Positions 54,763 to 63,706 of a stretch of DNA of 64,000 nt are shown piece by piece. Source of the DNA: Phycisphaerae bacterium. GTDB lineage: Bacteria; Planctomycetota; Phycisphaerae; UBA1845. Every line of letters begins with the position of its first letter. Position 1 is the stretch's first letter. The notes beneath the pieces are model-generated. The model saw only the letters and a program-made list of their open reading frames with translations. It did not search any database and had not been told where the DNA came from. The stretch is taken from positions 248,001-312,000 of the forward strand of contig JAGFJJ010000048.1 in assembly GCA_024102815.1 (NCBI GenBank). Direction: 5' to 3'. Both the position numbers and the translations under genes were made by a program.

Positions 54763-55202
54763 TCAAAAATCCGATACAACGACGGGCGGAGCCTTGGCGA
54801 TCGGCGGGGCGGGCTTGATGACGTGCCTCGCGCCAAGGCAAAGGAGGCCGAGGGCGATGCCGACGCCGATTCCAACAACCGGGCCGAAGAGGAGGAACAT
54901 GAGGGGCGCGGGCAGGCCCCGGGTTCCGGATTGTTCGATCGAACGCACACCTCGGGGTTGTGGCGAGCGTAGCTGGAAAACAGGGTGAATTGAACCAGGC
55001 CGTTGAGGATTCCCCAGGCCAATCCCACGCAAAGGCCGTGGAGGAAGTAGCGCGAGCCGGCCGTGCGGGCGATGACCAGCGTGGCGAAGACGGCGAGAAC
55101 GATCCAGAGGAAGGGTTCGATGCCGCGGGTGTGTCCGCGTGAGGACAGCAGGCCCATGACCAGGCCGGGGACGGAGAGGATGGCGATGAGGGGCCAGTTC
55201 AT
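54763..55202 (-). pseudogene. Frameshifted membrane protein gene
   Basis: From the ATG at 55202 one frame encodes membrane helices (LIAILSVPGLVMGLLSS, FLWIVLAVFATLVIA, LVGLAWGILNGLVQ) up to about HNPEV near 54950. From there that frame turns into Ser/Pro-rich nonsense, while the -1 frame carries on as GTRGLPAPLMFLLFGPVVGIGVGIALGLLCLGARHV, ending at 54763. The joined product would be about 146 residues with four helices. A frameshift mutation, programmed slip or assembly error would all explain it. Confidence 0.65.
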
Positions 55203-55316
55203 GGACGTTCAACCAGGGGTTGTGTCGGTGTCCGAACGGTTGCCGGGAGCATGGTATTCTGGATTCGAGTTTGCTCCACCTGTCTGATCGCCGAATGAAA
55301 TGCGGAATCGCCGTAA

Positions 55317-56333
55317 TCAGGGCCGCAGCAGCGTCTTGATGGCGCGGCGTTCGTCCATGGCGCGGTAGCCTTCCGCCACCTTTTCGAGGGGCAGCGTCAG
55401 GTCGAAGATCTTGCCGGGGTTGATCGTTCCATTGAGCACGAGGTCGATCAGCTTGGGCAGGTAGCGACGTACAGGGGCCGGGCCGCCGTGAAGGTGAACG
55501 TGCGTGTAGAACAATTCCTCGCCTTTGAGTTCTACGCCGTGCGGCATGCCGACGAATGACGTGTAGCCGCCCCTGCGCGTGGAGTTGATCGCCTGCATCA
55601 TGGACTGCTGCGTGCCGACGCATTCAAGCACCGAGTCCGCGCCGATGCCCTTGGTCATGTCCATGATGCGTTTCACGCCCTCGTCGCCGCGTTCGGTCAC
55701 GATGTCGGTGGCGCCGAACTCGCGAGCGAGCTTCTGACGGTTTTCGTGGCCGCTCATGGCGATGATCCGCTCGGCGCCCATTTGTCTGGCTGACAGCACG
55801 CCGCACAGGCCGACGGCGCCGTCGCCCACGACGACCACGGTCGATCCCGGTTTCACGTTTGCGGCGTCTGCGGCGAACCAACCCGTTCCCAGCACGTCCG
55901 AGGTTGCGAGCAGGCTCGGCACAAGGTCGTCGGACGGAACACCTGGCGTCGGCACGAGCGTGCCATCCGCCAGGGGGACGCGGAGGATAGGGGCCTGGGC
56001 GCGTGAGATAAACTCGCGATGCATGCAGGAAGACTGGTAGCCATACTGGCAATTGGGGCAGGTATTGTCTGACGTTGCGAACGACCCAATGACGAACTGG
56101 CCGGGTCTTGCGGACTTGACCTCGCGGCCGACCTCCTCGACGACGCCGCAATACTCATGACCCATGGGTGTGGGCTCATTGACCGGCTTAATGCCGCGAT
56201 AGGGCCACAAGTCCGATCCGCAGACGCATGTTGCTGCAATTCGAATCACGGCGTCCGTCGGCCGTTCGATCGTCGGCGTTTCGCGTTCCTCGAAGCGCAC
56301 GTCGCGAGGTCCGTACAGGACTGTGCTTCGCAT
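55317..56333 (-). CDS. Zinc-dependent alcohol dehydrogenase family protein
   Basis: 338 residues from the ATG at 56333. MDR-family features: CGSDLWPYRG, catalytic zinc GHEYCG, NAD(P)-binding VVVGDGAVGLCGV. The structural zinc lobe reads DNTCPNCQYGYQSSC, with Asp in place of the first Cys of the usual four. It would oxidise or reduce an alcohol or aldehyde. Last gene of an operon with a tautomerase 16 bases upstream and a cupin. Confidence 0.9.
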   Translation of the reverse strand: MRSTVLYGPRDVRFEERETPTIERPTDAVIRIAATCVCGSDLWPYRGIKPVNEPTPMGHEYCGVVEEVGREVKSARPGQFVIGSFATSDNTCPNCQYGYQSSCMHREFISRAQAPILRVPLADGTLVPTPGVPSDDLVPSLLATSDVLGTGWFAADAANVKPGSTVVVVGDGAVGLCGVLSARQMGAERIIAMSGHENRQKLAREFGATDIVTERGDEGVKRIMDMTKGIGADSVLECVGTQQSMMQAINSTRRGGYTSFVGMPHGVELKGEELFYTHVHLHGGPAPVRRYLPKLIDLVLNGTINPGKIFDLTLPLEKVAEGYRAMDERRAIKTLLRP

Positions 56334-56349
56334 GGTTGGTCTCCATTCC

Positions 56350-56577
56350 TTACATGGTGTATCCGGGCTTCTTGTACAGCTTGTCGGGCTGATTAACGAT
56401 GTCCGGTTCGTAGACGTTTTTCTTCCAGTCGTCGTCGCTGATTTCCTCAAAGGCCACCGAAACCGATTTCTCACCGCAGGTCAGAACGTCCATGACGTCG
56501 CGGGTAATGCGCTGGGCGAGTTCCGATTTCTGCTGCGGCGAATTTCCGGGCCAGAGCTTGACGATGATATGGGGCAC
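56350..56577 (-). CDS. 4-oxalocrotonate tautomerase-like enzyme
   Basis: 75 residues. Pro follows the initiator Met ([11 protein letters not shown]), which after Met removal gives the catalytic N-terminal proline of the tautomerase superfamily. [16 protein letters not shown] and VSVAFEEI fit the beta-alpha-beta fold. It converts enol and keto forms of small acids. It sits between the cupin and the alcohol dehydrogenase. Confidence 0.88.
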   Translation of the reverse strand: MPHIIVKLWPGNSPQQKSELAQRITRDVMDVLTCGEKSVSVAFEEISDDDWKKNVYEPDIVNQPDKLYKKPGYTM

Positions 56578-56619
56578 GCTTTGCTCCTGAACTTGTGGAA
56601 GGAATTCGAAGGGTTCTTG

Positions 56620-57015
56620 TCACCGGCGGTATTGCTCGTCCGTCACTTTTTCCATCCATTCCACGGCCTTGCCGTCGAGCTTCTCCTGGATGGCGATGTG
56701 GGTCATCGCGGTTTGGGGCGTGGCGCCGTGCCAGTGCTTCTCGCGGGGCGGAAACCAGACGATGTCGCCGGGCCGGACTTCCTCGACGGGACCGCCGTCG
56801 CGCTGCACCCAGCCGAAGCCGGAGGTGATGAGCAGGGTTTGGCCCAGCGGGTGCGTGTGCCAGGCGGTTCGGGCGCCCGGTTCGAAAGTGACGCTGGCCC
56901 CGCTGACCCTGGCCGGCTCGGCGCGGTCGAAGAGGGGATCGAGTCGGACCGTGCCCGTGAACCAGTCCTCCGGTCCTTTCGCTGATGCCTGCGAGCCCAC
57001 ACGCTTGATTTCCAT
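56620..57015 (-). CDS. Small cupin, hydroxynitrile-lyase-like
   Basis: 131 residues from the ATG at 57015, with AGGAGG close upstream. The whole sequence closely resembles, from memory, the manganese cupin hydroxynitrile lyase of Granulicella: [11 protein letters not shown] at the start, [25 protein letters not shown] and VTDEQYRR at the end. The metal ligands fall at H53, H55, Q59 and H94. That family cleaves or forms cyanohydrins in vitro, while the natural role of most members is unknown. First gene of the operon with the tautomerase and alcohol dehydrogenase. Confidence 0.85.
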   Translation of the reverse strand: MEIKRVGSQASAKGPEDWFTGTVRLDPLFDRAEPARVSGASVTFEPGARTAWHTHPLGQTLLITSGFGWVQRDGGPVEEVRPGDIVWFPPREKHWHGATPQTAMTHIAIQEKLDGKAVEWMEKVTDEQYRR

Positions 57016-57283
57016 TTCGAACCTCCTCAAACCCGGATTGTATTCGGGTCCGGACAGATCGTTCAAGAACATGGCGTTCGTGCGTCAACGTCACCGGAAG
57101 GTCGGCGCACGTTGCATCAAGCGGCTGTGTGTCCTGCCATATTCTTACTATCCTGCAAGGTGTGTGGAACTCGACAGTATTGGCCGGGCGATGTGTGTCC
57201 GGTGCCCGATTGTTGGGAAGGGCGTGAAGGGATGACCACATTGACAGGTGACCGCTTCGAACCCGCCGACTTGATGTGGTGAT

Positions 57284-57814
57284 TCATCCCGGCAGGTCGG
57301 CGCGGCGGTCGAGGGCGTCGGCGACGAGTTCGTTGAGGGTGTAATGGGTGCCGCATTCGGGGCAGCGGGCTTCGTGCAGGCCGGTGAGATCGTAGCCGCA
57401 GTTGAGACAGGGGAGTTTCCCGAGCGTAACGGATCGCAGTCGGGAGTGACGCTCTTCGGGAGTTTCACACCAGGTCAGGCCGGTGCCCATAAGCCAGGCG
57501 GCGAGCAGGGTCAGGCCGCCGATGACGACGCCGTCGTCAATGCCTCCATATCTCCATCGCAGGTGGCTGATCACGGCTACGAGCGTCCCGAGTGTTGCAC
57601 CGGCGAAGATGGACAACAACAGAATCAGCAATGTGCGCGAGATACGCCGACGGCTCCAGATGATGTGCCGTGCCCAGATTCGAATCCAGCCGAGAATGAT
57701 CACTGGTGCACAGACGGCAATTCCCAAGACGATAGCCCATTCGATCTGTACGTCGTGCAGTATCCGGGCGACCATGAACGTGACACAGAAAAGGACCGGC
57801 AGGGCGACGAGCAA
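57284..57814 (-). CDS. Membrane protein with C-terminal zinc ribbon
   Basis: 176 residues with about four membrane helices, then a C-terminal zinc ribbon CLNCGYDLTGL...CPECG. This CxxCGYDLxGL ribbon is frequent in planctomycete membrane proteins of unknown role. The start is the first ATG of the frame. Nothing upstream or downstream indicates a partner. Confidence 0.78.
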   Translation of the reverse strand: MLVALPVLFCVTFMVARILHDVQIEWAIVLGIAVCAPVIILGWIRIWARHIIWSRRRISRTLLILLLSIFAGATLGTLVAVISHLRWRYGGIDDGVVIGGLTLLAAWLMGTGLTWCETPEERHSRLRSVTLGKLPCLNCGYDLTGLHEARCPECGTHYTLNELVADALDRRADLPG

Positions 57815-58023
57815 TCCGAGTGACGTAATTAACGCGGAGACAATGGCGGGGATGGGGGAGCACTCCTATCGCGCGGATGGAGCCGCGACGCAGAAAGAGG
57901 CCGGCCGCATGAAGAAGTGTATTCCCGCCGGAGATGCAGATTCCAGCGCCCTTTTCACATATTGTGAGATGGCGGTTCATGCCTGCGCCGACAAGTTGGG
58001 CTGCGCCGGCGCGAATGGGAGAG

Positions 58024-59001
58024 TCAGGGTTTTTCCGCGTCTTCCTTCTTTTTCTTCCCGGGGAGGAGGCCGCCGAGGCCTTTCTCGAGCTTCTTGCCGG
58101 CGTCGTTCAGCCCTTCGCCGACCTTGTCACCGATCTGCTTGGAGCCTTCGCCGAGTTGCCCGCCGCTCTTGCCGAGTTCCTCCACCAGGCCGGCGCCGAC
58201 CTCGGTGATGTTGCGAACCGTGCCATCGACCATGGTGGTCACGTCGCCGACGACCTTGACCGTGGCATCGCCCAGGCCGCCCAATCCCTGAAGGCCCTTA
58301 CCCAATTCGTTGACGATGTCCGCGGGCAGGAGGTTTCCGCCTTTGTCGACGACGGACGTGAGAATGGCGCGCATGAGGATGCCGGTAAGCTGGGCGAGCT
58401 CCACGCCATTGGCCGAATCGGAGCCGATGTCGGTCAGCTCGATCCGATCGATGTGGAGGGGGACGCGCGTCAGGCTCCCACCGAGGGGCAGCAGGTCCAC
58501 CTGAACGTCCACGTTGTTGATGGCCGCGCGGCGGACGATGAACTTCTTGCCCTCCTTGGTCTCAGCCGGCTGCTTGGGCTTGGTCTCGCCGCCGCTGAGC
58601 TGGGCGAGATGATCGAGGATCACCTGGTAGTTGGACTTTCCGCCCTTGCGCTCGAGGTTCATGCTCAGGTCGGAGAGGATGAGTTCGGGCACGACGACGG
58701 TGTCTTCCATCAGCGAGCCGAGTGAAACGGCCACGTTGCCTTCGCCGAGCTTGACGAAGTGGGGGGCGTCGAAGCCTTCGGGGTTGGCGACGTCGAGTCC
58801 GGACATCCCGGCCTGGCCGGAGAGGATGCCGAGGTTCATGCTCTGGAGCGTGGTGTTGACGCCGAGGGCGTAGGTCGCTCCTTTCTCCACGCCGATGCGG
58901 GCGATGCTGTCGATCCAGAATACCACGCCGACGAGCAGGAGGATGAAGGCCAGCACGGCCGCGCCGACGATCTTGAGTGCGAGATGTTTGGTTTTGGGCA
59001 T
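58024..59001 (-). CDS. AsmA/DUF748-like membrane-anchored protein
   Basis: 325 residues with one N-terminal membrane helix (IVGAAVLAFILLLVGVVFWI). The next 170 are beta-rich and AsmA-like (TTLQSMNLGILSGQAGMSGLDVANPEGF, VVVPELILSDLSMNLERKGGKSNYQVIL). The C-terminal part is a Gly/Lys helical tail (GDKVGEGLNDAGKKLEKGLGGLL). AsmA-type proteins are linked to lipid traffic between membranes, which fits an envelope with two membranes. Exact role unknown. Confidence 0.72.
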   Translation of the reverse strand: MPKTKHLALKIVGAAVLAFILLLVGVVFWIDSIARIGVEKGATYALGVNTTLQSMNLGILSGQAGMSGLDVANPEGFDAPHFVKLGEGNVAVSLGSLMEDTVVVPELILSDLSMNLERKGGKSNYQVILDHLAQLSGGETKPKQPAETKEGKKFIVRRAAINNVDVQVDLLPLGGSLTRVPLHIDRIELTDIGSDSANGVELAQLTGILMRAILTSVVDKGGNLLPADIVNELGKGLQGLGGLGDATVKVVGDVTTMVDGTVRNITEVGAGLVEELGKSGGQLGEGSKQIGDKVGEGLNDAGKKLEKGLGGLLPGKKKKEDAEKP

Positions 59002-59061
59002 GGAGACAAATCCTCGATAAATTCTTCGGTTTCAAGAGTCGACGAACAAGCCGCTAGCATT

Positions 59062-62000
59062 CTACCGCACATTGAAGTATTTCGCCTGCCGGTGGTGGAC
59101 GATGAGGGCCGTGGTGGTCTGCTCGGGTTCGAGCTGGAACTCCTCGCTGAGGGTGACGTCGATGCGCTGGGGCTCGAGGAGCGGCCAGAGCTTGACCTGG
59201 TCCTCGAGGCGGGGGCAGGCGGGGTAGCCGAAGCTGTATCGCGAGCCCTGGTAGCGCTGTTTGAAGAGTTCCTGCTTGTCTCGGGCGTCGCCGGCGGCGA
59301 TTCCCCACTCCATGCGGATCTGCTTGTGGATGTATTCGGCGAGGGCCTCGGCCAGTTCCACGCCCAGGCCGTGGAGGTGGAGGTAGTCCTGGTAGCGGTC
59401 GGCGGCGAACCACTGACGGGCTACCTCGCTGACCTTGCGGCCGACGGTGACGACCATAAAGGCGGCGACGTCCATTTCGTCGCTGGAAACGGGTTTGAAG
59501 AAGTCGCTCAGGCACCAGTAGGGGGGTTTGCCCATGCGCGGGAAGTCGAAGGTGGCGAGTTTGCGCGACGGGTCGCCGGGGTCGTAGACGAAGAGGAGAT
59601 CGCCGTCGGACTGGGCGGGCCAGAAGCCGTACGCGGCGCGGGGGTGGAGGATGTCCTCCTGCTCGCAGACGTCGAGGAGGTCGCGGAGCTTGGGGCGGAC
59701 TTCGCTCTGGAGATAACGGTCCCAGTCGCCCGGTGAGCGGCGGTTCTTGCGATAGCCCCACTGCACCTGGAAGAGCATGTTCTCGTTGAGGTAGGGGACG
59801 ACGGCGCGAGGTTCGACGCGCTCGATGATGCGCCGGCCCCAGAAGGGGGCGGACGGTACGGACTCGTCGCGGGAGATGTCGGAGACGGGGGGGATGTAGC
59901 CGTGGCGCTGGGACGCTTCCTCGTGAAGGAGGGCGTCGGCACGAGTCGGCGGTAGCGGCTCCGTCGGAGCGTTGGCGCGGGCTGAAGTCGGCGAGGCGGA
60001 AGAGGCACTGCCCGAGAGCAGGGGCACACCGGCCGAGGCCGTGCCCTGCGGTTCGGAAGTCCTGGCCTCCGCACGCGCTGAGGCTCGCGGTTCAACGGAC
60101 TTGCCGGTAACGATTTCGTCCATGAGGCGCAGGCCGGCGAAGGCATCCTTGGCGTAGAAGACCGACCCTCGGTATTCCGGGCGGAGATCCTCTTCGACGT
60201 ACTTGCGGGTGAGTGCCGCGCCGCCGAGGACGACGGGGGCGTCGATGCCGCGCTCGTTCAGGACCTGAAGATTCTCGCGCATGATCACGGTGGATTTGAC
60301 GAGCAGCCCGGACATGCCGATGGCGTCGGCGTTGTTTTTCTCGTAGGCGTCGATGATGGCGCTGATGGGCTGCTTGATGCCCAGGTTGTACACGGTGTAG
60401 CCGTTGTTCGTGAGAATGATGTCCACGAGGTTCTTGCCGATGTCGTGGACATCGCCGCGGACGGTGGCGAGGACCATCGAGCCCTTGCCGCCGCCTTCGA
60501 TCTTGTCCATGTGGGGCTCGAGGAAGCGCACGGCTGCTTTCATGGTCTCGGCCGACTGGAGCACGAAGGGAAGTTGCATCTGCCCGGCGCCAAAGAGGTC
60601 GCCGACGGTCTTCATGCCGTCGAGGAGCAGGTCGTTGATAATGTCCAGGGGGCGGTACTTGAGCATGGCCTCGTCGAGGTCGGCTTCGAGGTCGGTTCGA
60701 TCGCCGTTGATGATGCGGAACTTGAGGCGCTCTTCGATGGACTTGGGCTGCTTCGATTCTTTGGCTTCGTCCGCGGTGACGTTCTCGAAGGCCTGGAGGA
60801 GGGCGGTGAGCGGATCGTAGCCTTCGCGGCGGCGATCGAAGACGAGATCTTCGGCGATATGGCGGTGGGCGTCATCGATCTTGTACAGCGGAAGAATGCC
60901 GTTCACGTGGACGATGGCGGCGTCGAGACCGGCATCGCGGCAGAGGTGCAGGAAAACGCTGTTGAGCACGCGGCGGGCGGGCGGCTTGATGCCGAAGCTG
61001 ACGTTGCTGACGCCCAGCAGGGTGTGGACTTCGGGGAGTTCCGTCTTGATGCGGCGGAGGGCTTCAATGGTCTCGACGGCGAGCTTGCGGTCATCCTCAT
61101 TGCCGGTGCAGACGGTGAAGGTGAGGGGATCGAAGATGAGATCGGAGGGGCGGATGCCGTGGCGGTTCACGACGATATCGTGGATACGCCTGGCGACCTC
61201 GATCTTGCGGTCGGCGGTTTTGGCCATGCCCTGCTCGTCGATGGTCAGGGCGATGAGTGCGGCGCCGTGCCGGCGGGCGAGCGTGCAGATGACGTCGGCT
61301 TTTTCCTCGCCGTCTTCCAGATTGATGGAGTTGATGACGCACTTACCACCGCAGAGCTTGAGTGCCGCCTCGATGACATTGACCTCCGTGCTGTCGATCA
61401 CCAGCGGCGCGGTGACGTCGGTGGCAAAGCGCTTGAGAACGGACGAGGCGTCGGCGACTTCATCGCGGCCGACGTACGCGACGCAGACGTCGAGCAGGTG
61501 GCTGCCGTGGCGGACCTGCTCGCGGGCCATCTGCACCATGCCGTCGACGTCGCTCTCGGCGAGCAGCTCGCGGAACTTTTTGGAGCCGTTGGCGTTGGTC
61601 CGCTCGCCGACGGCGAGGAAGGCGTTTTCCTGGCGGAGGGTCACGGCCTGGTAGACGCTGCTGACGGAGGGTTCGAGGTGCGGGGTGCGTTTGCGGGGGA
61701 CGCGCCCCTCCAGGGCATCGACCACGGCGGCGAGATGCTCCGGCGTGGTTCCGCAGCAGCCGCCGACGATGTTGACGCCGTCGACTTCGACGAATTCGAG
61801 GAGCCAGCGGGCGAGTTCATCGGGGGTGAGGGCGTAGTGCGGTTTGCCGCCCACGAGCTGGGGTAGTCCGGCATTGGGCTGAACGATGAGCAGGCGGTCG
61901 CTGGCGGAGCTGAGGTAGCGGACGTGCTCGCTCATTTCCTGCGGGCCGGTGGCGCAGTTGAGGCCGAAGGCGGTCACTTCGGGATAGGCGTCGATGGCGG

Positions 62001-62628
62001 TGAGCGCCGCGGCGATCTCCGTGCCGACGAGCATGGCTCCGGTGGTCTCGATGGTCACGGTGCAGAAGATGGGGACGCGCCGGCCTTTTTCCTTCATCGC
62101 ATCGATGGCGGCGACGATGGCGGCCTTGGCCTGGAGGATGTCCTGGCAGGTCTCGATGAGGATGGCGTCGGCGCCGCCGTCGAGCAGGCCACGGTGCTGC
62201 TCGGTGTAGCTGTCGACGAGCGCGTCCCAGGTCGTCTGCAGCAGCGAGGGCAGTCGGGTTCCGGGTCCGGCGGACGCGACGACGAAGCGAGGTCGATTTG
62301 GGCGGGTGAATTCATCGCAGGCGCCGCGAGCGATCTCGGCGGCGCGGCGGTTGACCTCGTAGGTCTTGTCGGCGATGCCGAACTCGCCCAAGACGTGCTT
62401 GCTCGCGCCGAAGGTGTTGGTCATCACCGCATCGCATCCGACGGCGAGGAACGAGCGGTGGATCTCGCGGAGGACATCGGGACGGGTGAGCGTGATGATA
62501 TCCGTGCAGTTCTCGTGGCCGTCGTAGTCGGCAAGCTTGAGGTCGTGACGGTGGACGGTGGTGCCCATCGCTCCGTCGAGGACGAGGACGCGCTGTTGAG
62601 CGAGACGAATAATCGGGGCATCGGTCAT
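59062..62628 (-). CDS. metH: Cobalamin-dependent methionine synthase
   Basis: 1188 residues with the full MetH domain order: homocysteine-binding (Cys pair in GGCCGTTPEHL near 288), pterin-binding (GERTNANGSKKF near 343), cobalamin-binding (GDVHDIGKN near 729, the His that ligates cobalt) and an activation domain (about 916-1188). It makes methionine and regenerates tetrahydrofolate. The linker at about 830-910 is low in complexity and contains a copy of the dispersed palindromic repeat (SAGVPLLSGSASSASPTS). No cobalamin riboswitch is obvious upstream. Confidence 0.96.
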   Translation of the reverse strand: MTDAPIIRLAQQRVLVLDGAMGTTVHRHDLKLADYDGHENCTDIITLTRPDVLREIHRSFLAVGCDAVMTNTFGASKHVLGEFGIADKTYEVNRRAAEIARGACDEFTRPNRPRFVVASAGPGTRLPSLLQTTWDALVDSYTEQHRGLLDGGADAILIETCQDILQAKAAIVAAIDAMKEKGRRVPIFCTVTIETTGAMLVGTEIAAALTAIDAYPEVTAFGLNCATGPQEMSEHVRYLSSASDRLLIVQPNAGLPQLVGGKPHYALTPDELARWLLEFVEVDGVNIVGGCCGTTPEHLAAVVDALEGRVPRKRTPHLEPSVSSVYQAVTLRQENAFLAVGERTNANGSKKFRELLAESDVDGMVQMAREQVRHGSHLLDVCVAYVGRDEVADASSVLKRFATDVTAPLVIDSTEVNVIEAALKLCGGKCVINSINLEDGEEKADVICTLARRHGAALIALTIDEQGMAKTADRKIEVARRIHDIVVNRHGIRPSDLIFDPLTFTVCTGNEDDRKLAVETIEALRRIKTELPEVHTLLGVSNVSFGIKPPARRVLNSVFLHLCRDAGLDAAIVHVNGILPLYKIDDAHRHIAEDLVFDRRREGYDPLTALLQAFENVTADEAKESKQPKSIEERLKFRIINGDRTDLEADLDEAMLKYRPLDIINDLLLDGMKTVGDLFGAGQMQLPFVLQSAETMKAAVRFLEPHMDKIEGGGKGSMVLATVRGDVHDIGKNLVDIILTNNGYTVYNLGIKQPISAIIDAYEKNNADAIGMSGLLVKSTVIMRENLQVLNERGIDAPVVLGGAALTRKYVEEDLRPEYRGSVFYAKDAFAGLRLMDEIVTGKSVEPRASARAEARTSEPQGTASAGVPLLSGSASSASPTSARANAPTEPLPPTRADALLHEEASQRHGYIPPVSDISRDESVPSAPFWGRRIIERVEPRAVVPYLNENMLFQVQWGYRKNRRSPGDWDRYLQSEVRPKLRDLLDVCEQEDILHPRAAYGFWPAQSDGDLLFVYDPGDPSRKLATFDFPRMGKPPYWCLSDFFKPVSSDEMDVAAFMVVTVGRKVSEVARQWFAADRYQDYLHLHGLGVELAEALAEYIHKQIRMEWGIAAGDARDKQELFKQRYQGSRYSFGYPACPRLEDQVKLWPLLEPQRIDVTLSEEFQLEPEQTTTALIVHHRQAKYFNVR
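60004..60030. repeat. Dispersed palindromic repeat, copy E, inside metH
   Basis: GGCACTGCCCGAGAGCAG followed by GGGCACACC, within the linker between the cobalamin and activation domains of MetH. The same family as the copies at 6733 and 50491. Its translation contributes to the low-complexity linker without breaking the frame. Confidence 0.7.
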
Positions 62629-62821
62629 GGGTTCAATCCAATGGCAGTATCGACATTCTGCGGATCGACACGCAGGGCGTTGGGTTACGGCTTCATCTCA
62701 TATCGCGGGGCTGCCCGCAAGGGGCCGCGCGGCGAGGCACTTCCGGAAGGTATGGTCAGTCGGCAATACGGGCAACGTTGAAAGCTTCAAGACCGCGCGG
62801 ATGCGGTATTTATCGGCGGAA

Positions 62822-63022
62822 CTACGTTCGTTTCGACCAGTCGTCGGGGTCATAGACGCCGCGTTCGGGCAGATACTCACGAAAGAACAAGTAGGTCTCG
62901 ACGAGCCATTTGAAACGCTCTTCGGGCGTAAGATTCGCGAAGGCGAAGAGATTCGCCAAGGCGGCGTCTTCGTAGCCGTCCACGGCGTCGGTAAGGCGGA
63001 GGGTCTCGCCGGGGTCGTTCAT
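62822..63022 (-). CDS. Small protein paired with a nucleotidyltransferase
   Basis: 66 residues from the ATG at 63022, which overlaps the stop of the upstream nucleotidyltransferase (ATGA). The core LTPEERFKWLVETYLFF matches the short helical partner that often accompanies such transferases. Possibly the second member of a toxin-antitoxin-like or regulatory pair. Confidence 0.7.
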   Translation of the reverse strand: MNDPGETLRLTDAVDGYEDAALANLFAFANLTPEERFKWLVETYLFFREYLPERGVYDPDDWSKRT

Positions 63023-63531
63023 GGATTCCTGTTCGATCGCTGCGTTCGAATGGCCCGTAAGCGCTGCACGTCGGACTGATCCTGCTGCCTTCCGGTCGCC
63101 TCCTTCATGGCGATCAAATCGTCGAGACCGCACACGAGGACGTCGAGCCCGGCCATGCTGCGAGACTCGGCAGAGGCAAGCAGCCGATCAAACGACATCG
63201 GCGGATCGGCGAATAGATCGACGGCGAAGCCGGGATGGTCCGGGTGATGGAATGATAAGACCCGCAGTCCCTTGGTATTGACCCACTGGTTGCGAATGCC
63301 GGCGATGGCAAAGTCGCATGGATCGACCGGCAGTCGAGAAACGAATCCCGCGGCAAGCAACGCTTCAACGACTTTACGCGCTTCCGATTCCGCGAGATCG
63401 ATGACGAGGTCGATGTCGGCCGTCAGCCGATTCAGCCCGTGGAGCATCGCCGCAACGCCGCCGACGATCAGGAACCGCGCCCCGGCATCGTGGAGGACTG
63501 TAAGCGTCAGCGTGTAAGGATCTCGGTGCAT
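63019..63531 (-). CDS. Nucleotidyltransferase (AbiEii/MNT-like)
   Basis: 170 residues. The catalytic motif GGVAAMLHGLNRLTADIDLVID shows the paired Asp of the nucleotidyltransferase fold, and a third acidic residue lies in FAVDLF. Similar proteins include AbiEii-type toxins and MNT antitoxins that adenylylate partners. It overlaps a 66-residue partner gene by four bases. Substrate unknown. Confidence 0.85.
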   Translation of the reverse strand: MHRDPYTLTLTVLHDAGARFLIVGGVAAMLHGLNRLTADIDLVIDLAESEARKVVEALLAAGFVSRLPVDPCDFAIAGIRNQWVNTKGLRVLSFHHPDHPGFAVDLFADPPMSFDRLLASAESRSMAGLDVLVCGLDDLIAMKEATGRQQDQSDVQRLRAIRTQRSNRNP

Positions 63532-63583
63532 GAGAACGTCACCGCGCGAAGCAAGGACCGCAGGTCATCGCCAGTGTCAGCGA

Positions 63584-63589
63584 ATTATA
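63584..63589 (-). promoter_or_regulatory. Possible -10 element upstream of the nucleotidyltransferase
   Basis: TATAAT on the minus strand, about 50 bases before the nucleotidyltransferase start. No good -35 lies at the right spacing, so this is tentative. Confidence 0.35.
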
Positions 63590-63706
63590 GAACCGTCGCC
63601 AAAATGTGGGAAATCGCCTTATTCGGGTTCGCTGTTTCCGATTGCATTTCTGCGTACGGTTTGCGTTCATGCCGCGGGCTGAGCGGGGCCCTGCTTCGAC
63701 GAGCCG

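Noticed and set aside
62629-62821. Possible cobalamin, SAM or SAH riboswitch upstream of metH
   Set aside because: No B12 box or recognisable SAM/SAH core was seen; only weak hairpins.
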